Origin: Paracoccaceae bacterium
GTDB taxonomy: Bacteria; Pseudomonadota; Alphaproteobacteria; Rhodobacterales; Rhodobacteraceae
Assembly: GCA_016124615.1 (NCBI GenBank)
Contig: WGNF01000004.1
Location: forward strand, 1-64,000
Length of the DNA: 64,000 bases
Direction of reading: 5' to 3'
Part shown: positions 53,421 through 62,487 of the stretch, piece after piece
How the letters are laid out: each line of letters begins with the position of its first letter
Numbering within the stretch: the first letter of the stretch is position 1
Made by a program: the position numbers and the translations under genes
Notes under the pieces: model-generated
The model's database searches: none
What the model saw: only the letters and a program-made list of their open reading frames with translations
Told to the model about the DNA's origin: nothing

Positions 53421-54281
53421 GACGGCGCGCGGCGTGCGGACGGCATCGCGGATCATCTCGGCCAGCGCCTCGACTGCCGGACCGTGGCTGGGGTCGGCGA
53501 CGTAGAGGTTGATCTTGGTGCTGGCCAGTTCCGGCAGCGCGCCGCCATGCGCAATGCGTTCCAGATAGCGCGGCTCGGCACCGGCCACCAGCGCATGAAC
53601 GGCAAGATCGGCGCTGACGCTGGCCTCGATCGAGCGGGTGGAATCCGACTCGACCGCCATCACCCAGGGGATGCCCGCCGCATCCAGCGCCTCCTGCACA
53701 CCGACGCGAAAGATGCAGTTATGCTCGAACGCCAACGGCAGCGGCCGCTGCTTCCAGGCGTTGCCGCCCGGCGCGCCGATCCAGACCAGCGGAACCTCGG
53801 CCAGCGTTTCGCCCTCGGCGCCGCAGAAATCCTCGGTGGTCAGGATGATGTCGGCATCGCCACGGGCAAACAGCCCCTTCAGCCGCCGGGTATAAGAGGA
53901 TACCAGCGTCACCCGCATGCGCGGGTAGTCGCGCGCGAACTGCTGCAGCACGGTGGGGATCGCCGGGTAGACGATGTCGGCGGGCACGCCCAGCACGATC
54001 TCGCCCACATAGGCCTGATGGGTCAGCCGTGCGATGGCCTCGTCATTCAGCGCCAGCATCCGGCGCGCATAGCCCAGCATCTGCTCGCCCGCCGCAGTCA
54101 GCGCGACGCCGCGCCCCGACCGGTCCAGCAGTTGCAGGTCGAGCGCCTCTTCCAGCCGTTTGATCTGCATCGACACCGCCGATTGCGTCAGGTTCAGGAA
54201 CCCCGAGGCCCGGGTCACCCCGCCCGCATCGGCGACGGCGACGAAAGAGCGCAGCGAGGTCAAGTCGAGATTGCGCGTCAT
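53373..54281 (-). CDS. LysR-family transcriptional regulator
   Basis: A 302-residue regulator. The winged helix-turn-helix is at the N-terminus (LTSLRSFVAVADAGGVTRAS, LTQSAVSMQIKRLEEALDLQ), and the C-terminal part is a periplasmic-binding-like effector domain starting GEIVLGVPADIVYPAIPTVL. The ATG at 54281 is chosen; an upstream ATG would add eleven residues of unlikely sequence. A palindrome at 54314-54330 is a likely self-operator. Its target may be the divergent DUF1127 gene or itself; effector unknown. Confidence 0.9.
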   Translation of the reverse strand: MTRNLDLTSLRSFVAVADAGGVTRASGFLNLTQSAVSMQIKRLEEALDLQLLDRSGRGVALTAAGEQMLGYARRMLALNDEAIARLTHQAYVGEIVLGVPADIVYPAIPTVLQQFARDYPRMRVTLVSSYTRRLKGLFARGDADIILTTEDFCGAEGETLAEVPLVWIGAPGGNAWKQRPLPLAFEHNCIFRVGVQEALDAAGIPWVMAVESDSTRSIEASVSADLAVHALVAGAEPRYLERIAHGGALPELASTKINLYVADPSHGPAVEALAEMIRDAVRTPRAVLAHRDNDLAGGAARA

Positions 54282-54313
54282 ATCACAAACCTTGATGGTG
54301 ATCGTCAAAAGCA

Positions 54314-54330
54314 TTCATTTTACAAATGAA
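54314..54330. promoter_or_regulatory. candidate LysR-type operator
   Basis: TTCATTT-TAC-AAATGAA: 7-bp arms around three bases, 33 bases upstream of the LysR start codon and 76 bases before the DUF1127 gene. Size and A/T richness fit a LysR recognition site (T-N11-A type). Confidence 0.5.
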
Positions 54331-54405
54331 CCAGAAGAGCGCAGAAAGATCAAGAAGAGTGATGGGGAAGATATGCCCGATCACCGAAATTGAAGGAATT
54401 CGATC

Positions 54406-54633
54406 ATGTTCACCTCGGTTCACACCGCCGAAGCCACGCTTCACCGTCTGTCCGGCGCGCGCAAGATGGGCGTCTTCGCCCGCCTGATGGCCGCGCAGCG
54501 CCTGCACCGCGAGCTTTCGGCGCTTTCCAAGCTGGAAGACCGCCTGCTTGACGACGTCGGGCTGAGCCGCTCTGACGCGATGGCGCAGGTGCAGCGCCCG
54601 TTCTGGGATGTGCCCGCCCACTGGCGCGCCTGA
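54406..54633 (+). CDS. DUF1127 small protein
   Basis: A 75-residue protein with the DUF1127 core ALSKLEDRLLDDVGLSRSDA. AAGGAATTCGATC precedes the ATG. Small DUF1127 proteins act in RNA turnover or metabolism and phosphate responses in some alphaproteobacteria. The C-terminus (FWDVPAHWRA) is typical. It is divergent from the LysR gene. Confidence 0.85.
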   Translation: MFTSVHTAEATLHRLSGARKMGVFARLMAAQRLHRELSALSKLEDRLLDDVGLSRSDAMAQVQRPFWDVPAHWRA

Positions 54634-54759
54634 CCCTGCATTTCCCACCGGTCCGATTCCCTTGCGCGGCGCTTGAAAAAGGCGCCGCGCTTTCCGATAT
54701 TGGCACCAAGGGGATGCCCGGCAGGGCGGCCCCAACGGGATATGTATTGGAGGCGACTC

Positions 54760-55482
54760 ATGGCTGACTACGAAACGATCCGCCCGGCTGGCGCAGGTGC
54801 GCGCGGCCTGGAGGTCGACGCGGGGCTGCGGGCCCACATGAACAAGGTCTACGGGCTGATGTCCGTGGCGATGGTTGTGACTGGTATCGTGGCCTACGCG
54901 GTCGGCCACAACACCGCGCTGATGCAGGCGATCTTTGGTTCGCCGCTGCGCTGGGTCGTGATGTTCGCGCCGCTGGTGGTGGTCTTCGGCTTCGGCGCGA
55001 TGATCAACCGGATGTCTTACTCCACGGCGCAGGCGGTGTTCTTCGCCTATGCCGCGCTGATGGGCCTGTCGCTCAGCTTCATCTTCCTCGCCTACACCGG
55101 CATCTCGATCGCGCAGGTGTTCCTGGTCACCGCGATCACTTTCGCGGGCCTCAGCCTCTACGGCTACACCACCAAGCGCGACCTGAGCGCGATGGGCACC
55201 TTCATGATGATGGGCGTCATCGGCCTGATCGTCGCCTCGGTCGTCAACATCTTCCTGGCATCGCCCGCCGTGATGTTCGCGATCTCGGTGCTGGGCGTGC
55301 TGATCTTCGCCGGCCTGACCGCCTATGACACGCAGAACATCAAGGCGATGTACCTGCAGATGGCCAACAGCGGCGACCGCGAATGGCTGGGCAAGTCCGC
55401 CATCATGGGCGCGCTGCAGCTGTACCTCGACTTCCTCAACATGTTCATGTTCCTGCTGCAACTGATGGGCAACCGGAACTGA
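54760..55482 (+). CDS. Bax inhibitor-1/YccA family membrane protein
   Basis: A 240-residue inner-membrane protein with seven predicted spans, starting HMNKVYGLMSVAMVVTGIVA. It has the BI-1 family features VFGFGAMINRMSYSTAQAVF and LYLDFLNMFMFLLQLMGNRN at the C-terminus, including the conserved Asp. TTGGAGGCGACTC precedes the ATG at 54760. Members can be FtsH substrates/modulators or pH-sensitive calcium leak channels. A strong terminator follows. Confidence 0.92.
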   Translation: MADYETIRPAGAGARGLEVDAGLRAHMNKVYGLMSVAMVVTGIVAYAVGHNTALMQAIFGSPLRWVVMFAPLVVVFGFGAMINRMSYSTAQAVFFAYAALMGLSLSFIFLAYTGISIAQVFLVTAITFAGLSLYGYTTKRDLSAMGTFMMMGVIGLIVASVVNIFLASPAVMFAISVLGVLIFAGLTAYDTQNIKAMYLQMANSGDREWLGKSAIMGALQLYLDFLNMFMFLLQLMGNRN

Positions 55483-55506
55483 TCCTGCGAGCCACCACAA
55501 CCGACC

Positions 55507-55533
55507 GGGCCGGGGGAAACCCCGGCCCTTTTT
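55507..55533 (+). terminator. Rho-independent terminator of the BI-1 gene
   Basis: A 9-bp stem GGGCCGGGG and CCCCGGCCC with a GAAA tetraloop and TTTTT directly after: a textbook intrinsic terminator, 25 bases beyond the stop codon. Confidence 0.95.
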
Positions 55534-55734
55534 CATGGGCGGCTGGGTTTCGGTTTCGTTGGGGTCAGATCGAGTCGGATTTGAGGCCATTGCCGACATT
55601 CGGACTATCCACAGCGACGCCACGCCCTTCGGTCACACAGCACGAGGCGCGGCCCAAAGCCGCCCTTCGCGTCGGGCGCAGCAGAAGGCTGCAGGCAGCC
55701 GGGGGTAGAAAAAGGCACGCGTAAGCCGTGCGAC

Positions 55735-56793
55735 CTAGCGGCCCACCGCCATTAGAGTCTCGTCCATGCGATCAAACAGCAAGTTCTCCGGCGGATCGCC
55801 GGAGTCTGCGCCTTCCAGCATCGCGCATAGATCGTCCTTGCTGATCACCATGATGAACTTTCGATCCTCGCGCAGATGTCCGGCGCTGGTCTTGATCGCC
55901 TGCTCGGATGCGCCTTCGCGGGCGACGACGATCGCGACGGTTCGCAGCCCAGCACGAAAAAGATATTTGGACGTGATGTCGATGGCGTCTTGGCCAATGG
56001 GGCTCGCGTAATTCTTGGCTTCGAAGACCACGTACCGCGTACCAAAATCCGATGAGAGAAGAGCCCAGAAGGAGTTGCGGTCGGGTCGGATTCGTCCAAT
56101 CAAATCCATCCGATGGAGCCCATCTTCCGTACACTGCTGCGGAACCAGTTTGTGAAGCTCCCGGCTGAAGAGGAAGCGAATTGCCTCGTGGCAAGCTTCC
56201 TCGAACGCTCGCCATCCGGCTTGTCCCACGGCAGTTGCGTGAAGCTTCGCGGCGATGGACGCGCCCTTCAGCGTGTCTGCTTGGCGCCGATGAGAAGTCG
56301 ATCCGGCACTTTCGATATCCGTGTCGCTGACGAGTTCTTCCAAACGATCGAGAAGCTCTGGATCTCGGGCAGCAAGATCACGGAGGTTGCCCAGGTCCCA
56401 GAGGTCAACGTTCGAACCCGCGGCCTGACGAAAGGCCTCGCGATCGCTCGCATCGATTTCTAGCGAGAGGACCAGTGCGCCGCGAGCATAATTGGATTGC
56501 TCAAGCAGCGTCTTCAAAAAGGCGATAGCATCGCCGACCCGCGAACGCCAATTGCTCCGCCAGCGGAACATCTTAAACTCGACAGCGACCGGACTGGCTG
56601 CACCCGAAGGGGTGAAGGCGATGTCCGGGACGAAGCGCATCATCTCCCACTCTTCCTCGTCCGCAGGCCCTTCATCTGGCTTCATCACGAGCGCTTGTCC
56701 TACACTTGGCTGCCCTAGAATTTCTGCCAATAGGTGTTGCCATTCCACTTCGAGATTCATCGTCTCGATGTGCAGTTCTTTCATAGTGCCCAT
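55735..56793 (-). CDS. orphan protein with two PD-(D/E)XK nuclease-like modules
   Basis: A 352-residue protein. The first module (about 5-150) has FVPDIAFTPSGAASPVAVEF followed by K, matching PD...(D/E)xK. A linker with EELVSDTDIESAGSTSHRRQ joins it to a second module (about 195-330) with LHRMDLIGRIRPD and YVVFEAKNYASPIGQDAIDI, also D...ExK, like restriction endonucleases and Mrr. The C-terminus (FIMVISKDDLCAML) fits the last strand and helix. Codon choice is less G/C-biased than in neighbouring genes and it has no partner gene, so it is probably acquired and may be a defence or repair nuclease. GAGGAGCGGCC precedes the ATG. Confidence 0.65.
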   Translation of the reverse strand: MGTMKELHIETMNLEVEWQHLLAEILGQPSVGQALVMKPDEGPADEEEWEMMRFVPDIAFTPSGAASPVAVEFKMFRWRSNWRSRVGDAIAFLKTLLEQSNYARGALVLSLEIDASDREAFRQAAGSNVDLWDLGNLRDLAARDPELLDRLEELVSDTDIESAGSTSHRRQADTLKGASIAAKLHATAVGQAGWRAFEEACHEAIRFLFSRELHKLVPQQCTEDGLHRMDLIGRIRPDRNSFWALLSSDFGTRYVVFEAKNYASPIGQDAIDITSKYLFRAGLRTVAIVVAREGASEQAIKTSAGHLREDRKFIMVISKDDLCAMLEGADSGDPPENLLFDRMDETLMAVGR

Positions 56794-56991
56794 GGCCGCT
56801 CCTCACCTTTATCGCTGTCGCGGTGACCTCAAACGCTTTACAGCTCATCGAGACCGCCGCCTTGAATGATCCAAAACGGCGGTCACCTGAAGCCCGGTCT
56901 ACGAATGACAGCTTCGAGTTTATGTTTTGTTACGAAGCCCTAGAGTGTGCAGTTTCAGCGGACATCCCCTCCGTCCGCTCCCCCCCAAATG

Positions 56992-57018
56992 AAAAAGGCC
57001 GCACCCGATGGCGCGGCC
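56992..57018 (-). terminator. Rho-independent terminator of rpmG
   Basis: On the minus strand GGCCGC...GCGGCC (6-bp arms, 10-base loop with further internal pairing) is followed directly by TTTTT, 26 bases after the L33 stop codon. Confidence 0.85.
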
Positions 57019-57044
57019 CGTCCACATCAAGTCTGGCAGCGATC

Positions 57045-57212
57045 TTACTTGATCTTGCCTTCCTTGTACTCGACGTGCTTGCGCACAACGGGGTCGTATT
57101 TGGTCACGGCCATCTTGTCGGTCATCGTGCGGGCGTTCTTCTTGGTCACGTAGAAGTGCCCGGTGCCCGCCGAAGAGTTCAGACGGATCTTGATCGTCGT
57201 CGGCTTCGCCAT
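57045..57212 (-). CDS. rpmG: 50S ribosomal protein L33
   Basis: A 55-residue protein: [20 protein letters not shown], then [20 protein letters not shown] and [15 protein letters not shown]. It matches L33 of the zinc-free, Cys-less type. AGGAGAGACACTC precedes the ATG. It stands alone with its own terminator. Confidence 0.97.
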   Translation of the reverse strand: MAKPTTIKIRLNSSAGTGHFYVTKKNARTMTDKMAVTKYDPVVRKHVEYKEGKIK

Positions 57213-57319
57213 GAGTGTCTCTCCTGCAGCCGGGGGGCGGGCCCCCGGTGAAATCCTTGAAGCCCGCCTTTTAGCCAGCCCGGCCGCAGAGTCAACCGCA
57301 AAAACCGGGCCGAAGCGCG

Positions 57320-58027
57320 TCAGGCACCCAGCGGGGCCCGGCCCTGCGCCGCGTGCAGCGCGTCGCGGGTTGCGGCGTCGATCCCCAGCGCGGCGGCCAG
57401 TTGTTGCAGGAACGCCGTCTCGGCCGGGCTGTCGACCGTGATCGCCATCAGCGCCGAGGAATAGACCTGCGATTTCATCGTGGCCTGAGTGTCGGCGACC
57501 AGCGCCGCCACGTCCAGCGGGCGGGCCATCTCGGCCTTGACGAAGGCAATCTCGTCGGCCGGGGCGTCTTTCAGATGCTCCATGATCCGCGCCTGTTCGT
57601 CGGGGTCGATCTCGCCATCGGCCTTGGCGGCCTGGATCATCGCCCGGATCATCAGCTTGGCGTTTTCTTCCGCCATGTCCGACACTGCACCGCCGCCGGT
57701 CAGCGCGTGCATCATGTCGGCCATCGTGCCGCTGCCCGCCGCCGCGGTTCCGCCAAGCGTGGCGAAAAGCCCGGCCATGCCCGCCTGCGCCGCCCCGCTG
57801 GACGCCGTGGTCAGCGAGGACATCTGCGCCATCGCGTTGTGCACCATGCTGGCGCCGCCGGGGATGCCCATCTTCTCGGCCATGCCGCCAAGGTTGTCGG
57901 CCAGCCCGCCGGGCGCGCTGACGGCCTTCATCATGCCGTCGAGGCCGCCCATCTTCTGATACTGTTCAAGCCCCTTTGCCGCGGCAAAGCCCACGGCCAT
58001 CGTGGCCAGCGTTCGCATGAAACTCAT
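57320..58027 (-). CDS. DUF533 family protein
   Basis: A 235-residue protein. The N-terminus is a hydrophobic/Gly-Met-rich segment ([20 protein letters not shown], then [20 protein letters not shown]). The C-terminal domain ([40 protein letters not shown]) is the TerB-like DUF533 fold with an acidic DxDxxE segment that may bind metal. GGGAGGGTGCA precedes the ATG at 58027. It is likely envelope-associated; function unknown. Confidence 0.82.
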   Translation of the reverse strand: MSFMRTLATMAVGFAAAKGLEQYQKMGGLDGMMKAVSAPGGLADNLGGMAEKMGIPGGASMVHNAMAQMSSLTTASSGAAQAGMAGLFATLGGTAAAGSGTMADMMHALTGGGAVSDMAEENAKLMIRAMIQAAKADGEIDPDEQARIMEHLKDAPADEIAFVKAEMARPLDVAALVADTQATMKSQVYSSALMAITVDSPAETAFLQQLAAALGIDAATRDALHAAQGRAPLGA

Positions 58028-58126
58028 TGCACCCTCCCGGTCTTGCCGGGCGATGATAGCGCCGGTCACGCGACAGGATCGCGCGGCCGATGCCGCATCG
58101 GCGGAATGCCGCCGATGGTCGAAACT

Positions 58127-58534
58127 GCGCGGATGGCCTGTAAGCCGGATTCTGTGCCGGGGCCGAAGCCCCTTCCGACGACCATTCCTCTAGGCCCGCC
58201 GTTACCGACGCGCTCGAGCTGCCAACCCGGGCCCCTGGGCTGAAGCGTCCCTGCGGCGATATCCCCGGCCTTGCGGCGTCGGATCAAACCCGCGCGGGGC
58301 CCCTATTCGGCATTGCTCCTGGTGGGGCTTGCCGTGCCGGTCCTGTTACCAGTCCCGCGGTGGGCTCTTACCCCACCTTTTCACCCTTGCCACGGCCGAA
58401 GCCGCGGCGGTCTCTTCTCTGTGGCGCTTTCCCTGGGGTTGCCCCCGCCGGGCGTTACCCGGCACCGTTGCTTCATGGAGTCCGGACTTTCCTCGCGCGT
58501 CTTGCGACGCCCGCGGCCGTCCGGCCATCCGCGC
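58127..58534 (-). ncRNA. rnpB: RNase P RNA, bacterial class A
   Basis: The catalytic RNA of tRNA 5' processing. On the minus strand it holds the universal 5' element GAGGAAAGTCCGGACTCC and the 3' element ACAGAATCCGGCTTACAGG (both sides of P4). Its two ends, GCGCGGATGGCC at the 5' side and GGCCATCCGCGC at the 3' side, pair as the P1 helix and fix the limits to within a few bases. Length of about 408 is normal. It lies ten bases after the amidase gene on the same strand. Confidence 0.96.
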
Positions 58535-58544
58535 GAGCGCAGGC

Positions 58545-59225
58545 TTAGGCGTTCGCCCCGGTGCGGTCAATGCCGAAGCGGCGTGCCAGATCGGCGGCCG
58601 CGCCCGCGTCCTGCGCGTCGAGGGGCCCGGCCGCCCAGGGCCGGAACCGCAGCCGGAAGGCCCGCAGCAGCACCGCATCGTCGATCCCCGCCGGATAGCC
58701 AAAGGCGCGGGCATCGGCGGCAAATCCCGCCGGGTCGCCCTGCCCCGGCGCCGGCCAGACCGACAGCCCCGCCAGGGCCAGCCGCAGCCAGTCGAACCGG
58801 GCGCCGGGGTCGCTTTTGCGGGTGGGGGCCAGATCGGAATGGGCGATGACGCCCTCGGGCCGGATGCCCCAACGGCCCATCATCCCGGCCAGCAGCGCCT
58901 CCAGCGCCGCCATCTGCGGTTCGGGGAACGGATGCAGGGCGGTGTTCACCAGTTCGATCCCGAGCGAGTGCGAGTTCACGTCGCCCCGCCCGCGCCAGCT
59001 GCCCGCCCCGGCGTGCCAGGCGCGTTTCTCCTCGGCCACCAGCGCCAGCACGGTGCCATCGGTGTTGATGACGTAGTGTGAGGACACCTCGGCCACCGGA
59101 TCGCACAGCAGCGCCAGTGCGGCGGCGGCGCTGGCCATGCCAGTGTAGTGCAAGACGATCAGGTCAGGCCGCGCTCCATCCCGACGGTCGCCAAAGTTCG
59201 GCGACGGATGCGGGATCGGGCGCAT
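58545..59225 (-). CDS. N-acetylmuramoyl-L-alanine amidase, AmpD type
   Basis: A 226-residue zinc amidase (Amidase_2). It has LIVLHYTGMASAAAALALLC with the first zinc His, VSSHYVINTDGTVLALVAEE, SHSLGIELVNTALHPFPEPQ and the later zinc site AHSDLAPTRKSDPGARFDW. No signal peptide is present, so it should act on cytoplasmic muropeptides (cell-wall recycling) like AmpD. Its stop codon is ten bases from the rnpB 5' end. Confidence 0.9.
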   Translation of the reverse strand: MRPIPHPSPNFGDRRDGARPDLIVLHYTGMASAAAALALLCDPVAEVSSHYVINTDGTVLALVAEEKRAWHAGAGSWRGRGDVNSHSLGIELVNTALHPFPEPQMAALEALLAGMMGRWGIRPEGVIAHSDLAPTRKSDPGARFDWLRLALAGLSVWPAPGQGDPAGFAADARAFGYPAGIDDAVLLRAFRLRFRPWAAGPLDAQDAGAAADLARRFGIDRTGANA

Positions 59226-59233
59226 GGCCGGGG

Positions 59234-59935
59234 CTACGGCGAGACCTTGCGGAACGGCGCCGGATCCCAGTCGCAGGCAAAGCCGTCGCCATCGGGATCG
59301 ATGCCCTGCGGATCGCGGCTCGGCCCGCCCGCCTTCAGGAACGCCATCTGCGCCAGATCGGGCGAGGTATAGCGCGCGCAGGCGTGCAGATACGAATCAT
59401 GGCCGAAAATGTTGACCCGGTCATAGCGTTTCTGGCCCACGTTGTTCGTGGTGCTCAGCGCATATTGTGCCAGGTTCGGCCCATCGCTCATCGGGCGCGG
59501 CGGCAGCGGCTGCGGGTTGATGATCTGGTATTGCGCGCGCTGCTGGGCCAGACGATCGGCATCCTGCTGGATCGACACCCGCGATTTCACCGCGTTGAAG
59601 TCCTGCTCGTCCGAGATTTGCGCGCGGTTCTCGGTCGGCACCTGCGGCACCAGATTGCCGTTCGCGTCATATTCCAGATTGCTGTGGCTCGACGCGATCC
59701 CGGCCGGGGCGTCGCCGCCGCGCGGCCGGTTCGGGTCAAGCCCGCCCCCGGCGCTGGTGCTTGCCATCGACGTGTCGGGCGAGGTGACGGCGTCACCCAT
59801 CTGGATCGGGCTGGTCGCACCCGAGTCCGCCCGTTTCAGATAGTCGCCATACGTGCCGCCCGCGGCCGAATCCGGCACCTGTTGCGAACAGGCGGCGAGT
59901 GTCAGCGCCGCCAGAACCGGAAATACCATGCGCAT
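59234..59935 (-). CDS. lipoprotein with excalibur calcium-binding motif
   Basis: A 233-residue lipoprotein: signal MRMVFPVLAALTLAAC gives the lipobox LAAC. The middle is variable (NPQPLPPRPMSDGPNLAQYA). The C-terminus has the excalibur pattern DPDGDGFACDWDPAPF, a compact calcium site with its Cys. Probably anchored in the outer or inner membrane; role unknown. It is followed by the amidase gene after eight bases on the same strand. Confidence 0.85.
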   Translation of the reverse strand: MRMVFPVLAALTLAACSQQVPDSAAGGTYGDYLKRADSGATSPIQMGDAVTSPDTSMASTSAGGGLDPNRPRGGDAPAGIASSHSNLEYDANGNLVPQVPTENRAQISDEQDFNAVKSRVSIQQDADRLAQQRAQYQIINPQPLPPRPMSDGPNLAQYALSTTNNVGQKRYDRVNIFGHDSYLHACARYTSPDLAQMAFLKAGGPSRDPQGIDPDGDGFACDWDPAPFRKVSP

Positions 59936-59969
59936 TGTTATAGCCCTGCCCAACCCTCGAACGCGCCCC

Positions 59970-61457
59970 TTACCACCATTTTGACGGTTTGGAAACGAAA
60001 CCCGCTGCACGCTCCAGCACGTGGGCGTGATTCAACAAGTCACCCTCTTCCCACGGGCGGCCGATCAGTTGCAGCCCCAGCGGCAACCCCTTCGCGTCCA
60101 GCCCGGCGGGAACGGAAATGCCCGGCAACCCGGCAAGGTTCACCGTGACGGTGAACACGTCGTTCAGGTACATCTGCACCGGATCGGCCTCGGCCATCTC
60201 GCCCAGCCCGAACGCGGCCGAGGGGGTGGCGGGGGTCAGGATCGCGTCGATGCCATCGGCGAAGGCCAGTTCAAAGTCGCGCTTGATCAGCGCGCGCACC
60301 TTGCGAGCGCGGTTGTAATAGGCATCGTAGAACCCGGCGCTGAGCACATAGGTACCGATCATCACGCGCCGCTGCACTTCCTTGCCAAAGCCCTCGGCGC
60401 GGGTCTTTTCGTACATCTCGGTGATGCCGTCGCCCTGCCCCAGCTTCGCCCGGTGGCCGTAGCGCACGCCATCGTAGCGCGCGAGGTTCGATGAGGCTTC
60501 GGCGGGCGCGATGACGTAATAGGCGGGCAGCGCGTATTTGGTATGGGGCAGCGAGATCCACCGTATTTTGGCGCCCGCATCTTTCAGCATCTCCGTGCCC
60601 TTAGCCCAGAGGTCGCTGATTTCTTGCGGCATCCCGTCGATCGAATACTCTTCCGGAATACCTATGACCTTGCCCCGAATATCGCCGGTCAGCGCGGCCT
60701 CGAAATCCGGCACCGGAATCGCGGCAGAGGTCGAATCCTTCGCGTCTTCGCCCGCCATCGCGGTCAGCATGATCGCGGCATCGCGCACCGTCTTGGCCAT
60801 CGGCCCGGCCTGATCCAGCGACGAGGCGAAGGCCACCACGCCCCAGCGGCTGACGCGGCCATAGGTCGGCTTGATCCCCACGATGCCGGTGAAAGCGGCA
60901 GGCTGGCGGATCGAGCCGCCGGTATCGGTGCCGGTCGCGCCAAGGCACAGATCGGCCGCCACCGCCGCCGCCGAGCCGCCCGACGAGCCGCCGGGGGTCA
61001 GCGCCGTGGTGTCGTTGCCGCGCCGCCAGGGGCTGACCACGTCGCCGTAGCACGAGGTTTCGTTCGACGAGCCCATCGCGAACTCGTCCATGTTCAGCTT
61101 GCCCAGCATCACAGCACCCGCATCGAACAGCTTGGTGGTGACAGTGGATTCGTATTCCGGCCGGAACCCCGACAGGATGCGGCTGGCGGCCTGCGACGGC
61201 ACGCCCTTGGTGCAGAACAGGTCCTTGATGCCCAGCGGGATGCCGCACATCGCGGGCGCCGCGCCCGCCTGCAGCCGCGCGTCCGCCGCCCGCGCCTGAT
61301 CCAGCGCGATCTCTGGCGTCTTGTGGACAAAGGCGTTCAGCCCGTCGGCCGCATCCATCGCGGTCATGCAGGCCATCGTCAGATCGACCGAGGTCACCTC
61401 GCCCGCCCGCAGCGCGTCGCGCGCGGCGGCGATGGTCAGTTCGTTCAAGTTGGTCAT
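59970..61457 (-). CDS. gatA: Asp-tRNA(Asn)/Glu-tRNA(Gln) amidotransferase subunit A
   Basis: A 495-residue amidase of the GatCAB complex. Catalytic Lys in [11 protein letters not shown], the cis-Ser loop [20 protein letters not shown] and the nucleophile Ser in [14 protein letters not shown]. It hydrolyses glutamine and supplies ammonia to mischarged tRNA. gatC lies just upstream with a 4-base ATGA overlap; gatB is not in the window. Confidence 0.98.
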   Translation of the reverse strand: MTNLNELTIAAARDALRAGEVTSVDLTMACMTAMDAADGLNAFVHKTPEIALDQARAADARLQAGAAPAMCGIPLGIKDLFCTKGVPSQAASRILSGFRPEYESTVTTKLFDAGAVMLGKLNMDEFAMGSSNETSCYGDVVSPWRRGNDTTALTPGGSSGGSAAAVAADLCLGATGTDTGGSIRQPAAFTGIVGIKPTYGRVSRWGVVAFASSLDQAGPMAKTVRDAAIMLTAMAGEDAKDSTSAAIPVPDFEAALTGDIRGKVIGIPEEYSIDGMPQEISDLWAKGTEMLKDAGAKIRWISLPHTKYALPAYYVIAPAEASSNLARYDGVRYGHRAKLGQGDGITEMYEKTRAEGFGKEVQRRVMIGTYVLSAGFYDAYYNRARKVRALIKRDFELAFADGIDAILTPATPSAAFGLGEMAEADPVQMYLNDVFTVTVNLAGLPGISVPAGLDAKGLPLGLQLIGRPWEEGDLLNHAHVLERAAGFVSKPSKWW

Positions 61458-61741
61458 TCCACCACCTTCGGCACGGCAAAGAACCCCTCGCGCGCATCGG
61501 GCGCGTTCGACAGGATCCGCGCCTGAATGCCGCCATCCGTCACCACATCCGCCCGCCGTTTCAGCCGCATCGGCGTGACGCTGGTCATCGGCTCGATGCC
61601 GGTCACGTCAACCTCGTTCAGCTGTTCCATGAAGGTCAGGATCCCCGACAACTCGCCCGCCAGCGCGGGCAGATCGGCCTCTTCGACGCGGATGCGCGCC
61701 AGATGCGCCACCTTGCGCGCCGTGTCGATGTCGATGGACAT
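61454..61741 (-). CDS. gatC: Asp/Glu-tRNA amidotransferase subunit C
   Basis: A 95-residue subunit that holds GatA and GatB together: [20 protein letters not shown], then [20 protein letters not shown] and the C-terminal [14 protein letters not shown] typical of GatC. GGAGCGAACCC precedes the ATG at 61741. Confidence 0.96.
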   Translation of the reverse strand: MSIDIDTARKVAHLARIRVEEADLPALAGELSGILTFMEQLNEVDVTGIEPMTSVTPMRLKRRADVVTDGGIQARILSNAPDAREGFFAVPKVVE

Positions 61742-61772
61742 GGGTTCGCTCCTTCGGACGGTCCGGGATCGT

Positions 61773-62432
61773 TTAACGGGGCGGCGCGGGCGCTGCAAGC
61801 ATCTGGCGGCGCAGCGCCTCGATCATCCAGCCCAGCATCAGCGCATTGAGCAGATGCCACAGGAAATGCGTTCCCTCCGGCCAGCGCGGGCACAGCGGCA
61901 GATCGACCGCCCGCGCGGTGATGGACAGGCCGAGGATCGCCGCCCCCAGCGCGAGGTTGGCGGCAAAGGCGGGCGCCCGGCGGGCCAGCGCCGCGGCGTA
62001 AAGCAGGATCAAGAGCGCCACCGGCGCATAGCCCGCCGAAGACCCGAGTGCGGGGATCAACCGCCCGATGCCCCAGCCGGTGATCGCCGCGAAGGGAAAG
62101 AACAGCGCCACACCCACCCCCGCCGCCGCGCGGCCAAGGTGCCAGACCCCGCGATTGACCGCCCAGAGGTAAAGCAGGATGAACCCGAGGATCGGCAGCA
62201 CATCGGCCAGCGCGGCCCAGCGTTCGGCGACGGTGTGAAAGAGAGCCGAGCCAACACCGATGGCGATCAGCACGCCGCAAAGCGACCGGCCATAGCCGAC
62301 GCCCCGGACGCGCGGCCAGAGGATCGCGGCCGCCAGCAGGAACGCCAGATTCGTGACCGCATTCAACGGTTCCGCCCAGAGCCCCGGCCCCAGCCGTTCA
62401 CAATATCCGTTGACCGGATCGAACCAGCCCAT
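61773..62432 (-). CDS. ceramidase-family (alkaline ceramidase-like) membrane protein
   Basis: A 219-residue protein with seven membrane spans. It has the ceramidase-family marks GYCERLGPGLWAEPLNAVTN, SALFHTVAERWA and HFLWHLLNALMLGWM, which supply the metal-binding Ser/Asp/His set. Bacterial members hydrolyse or sense amide lipids; substrate here unknown. Start at 62432 (MGWFDPVNGYCER). It diverges from the UPF0173 gene over 55 bases. Confidence 0.83.
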   Translation of the reverse strand: MGWFDPVNGYCERLGPGLWAEPLNAVTNLAFLLAAAILWPRVRGVGYGRSLCGVLIAIGVGSALFHTVAERWAALADVLPILGFILLYLWAVNRGVWHLGRAAAGVGVALFFPFAAITGWGIGRLIPALGSSAGYAPVALLILLYAAALARRAPAFAANLALGAAILGLSITARAVDLPLCPRWPEGTHFLWHLLNALMLGWMIEALRRQMLAAPAPPR

Positions 62433-62487
62433 TTCCTTCGCCCGCCCCTGCCCTAAACTAGGCGTAGTCAATCACAGGAGACTTGCC

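Noticed and set aside
56823..57251. Plus-strand open frame across the rpmG region
   Set aside because: It runs antisense through a clear L33 gene and its terminator.
58271..58849. Open frames on the plus strand around 58.2-58.8 kb
   Set aside because: They read the complement of RNase P RNA and of the AmpD-type amidase gene.
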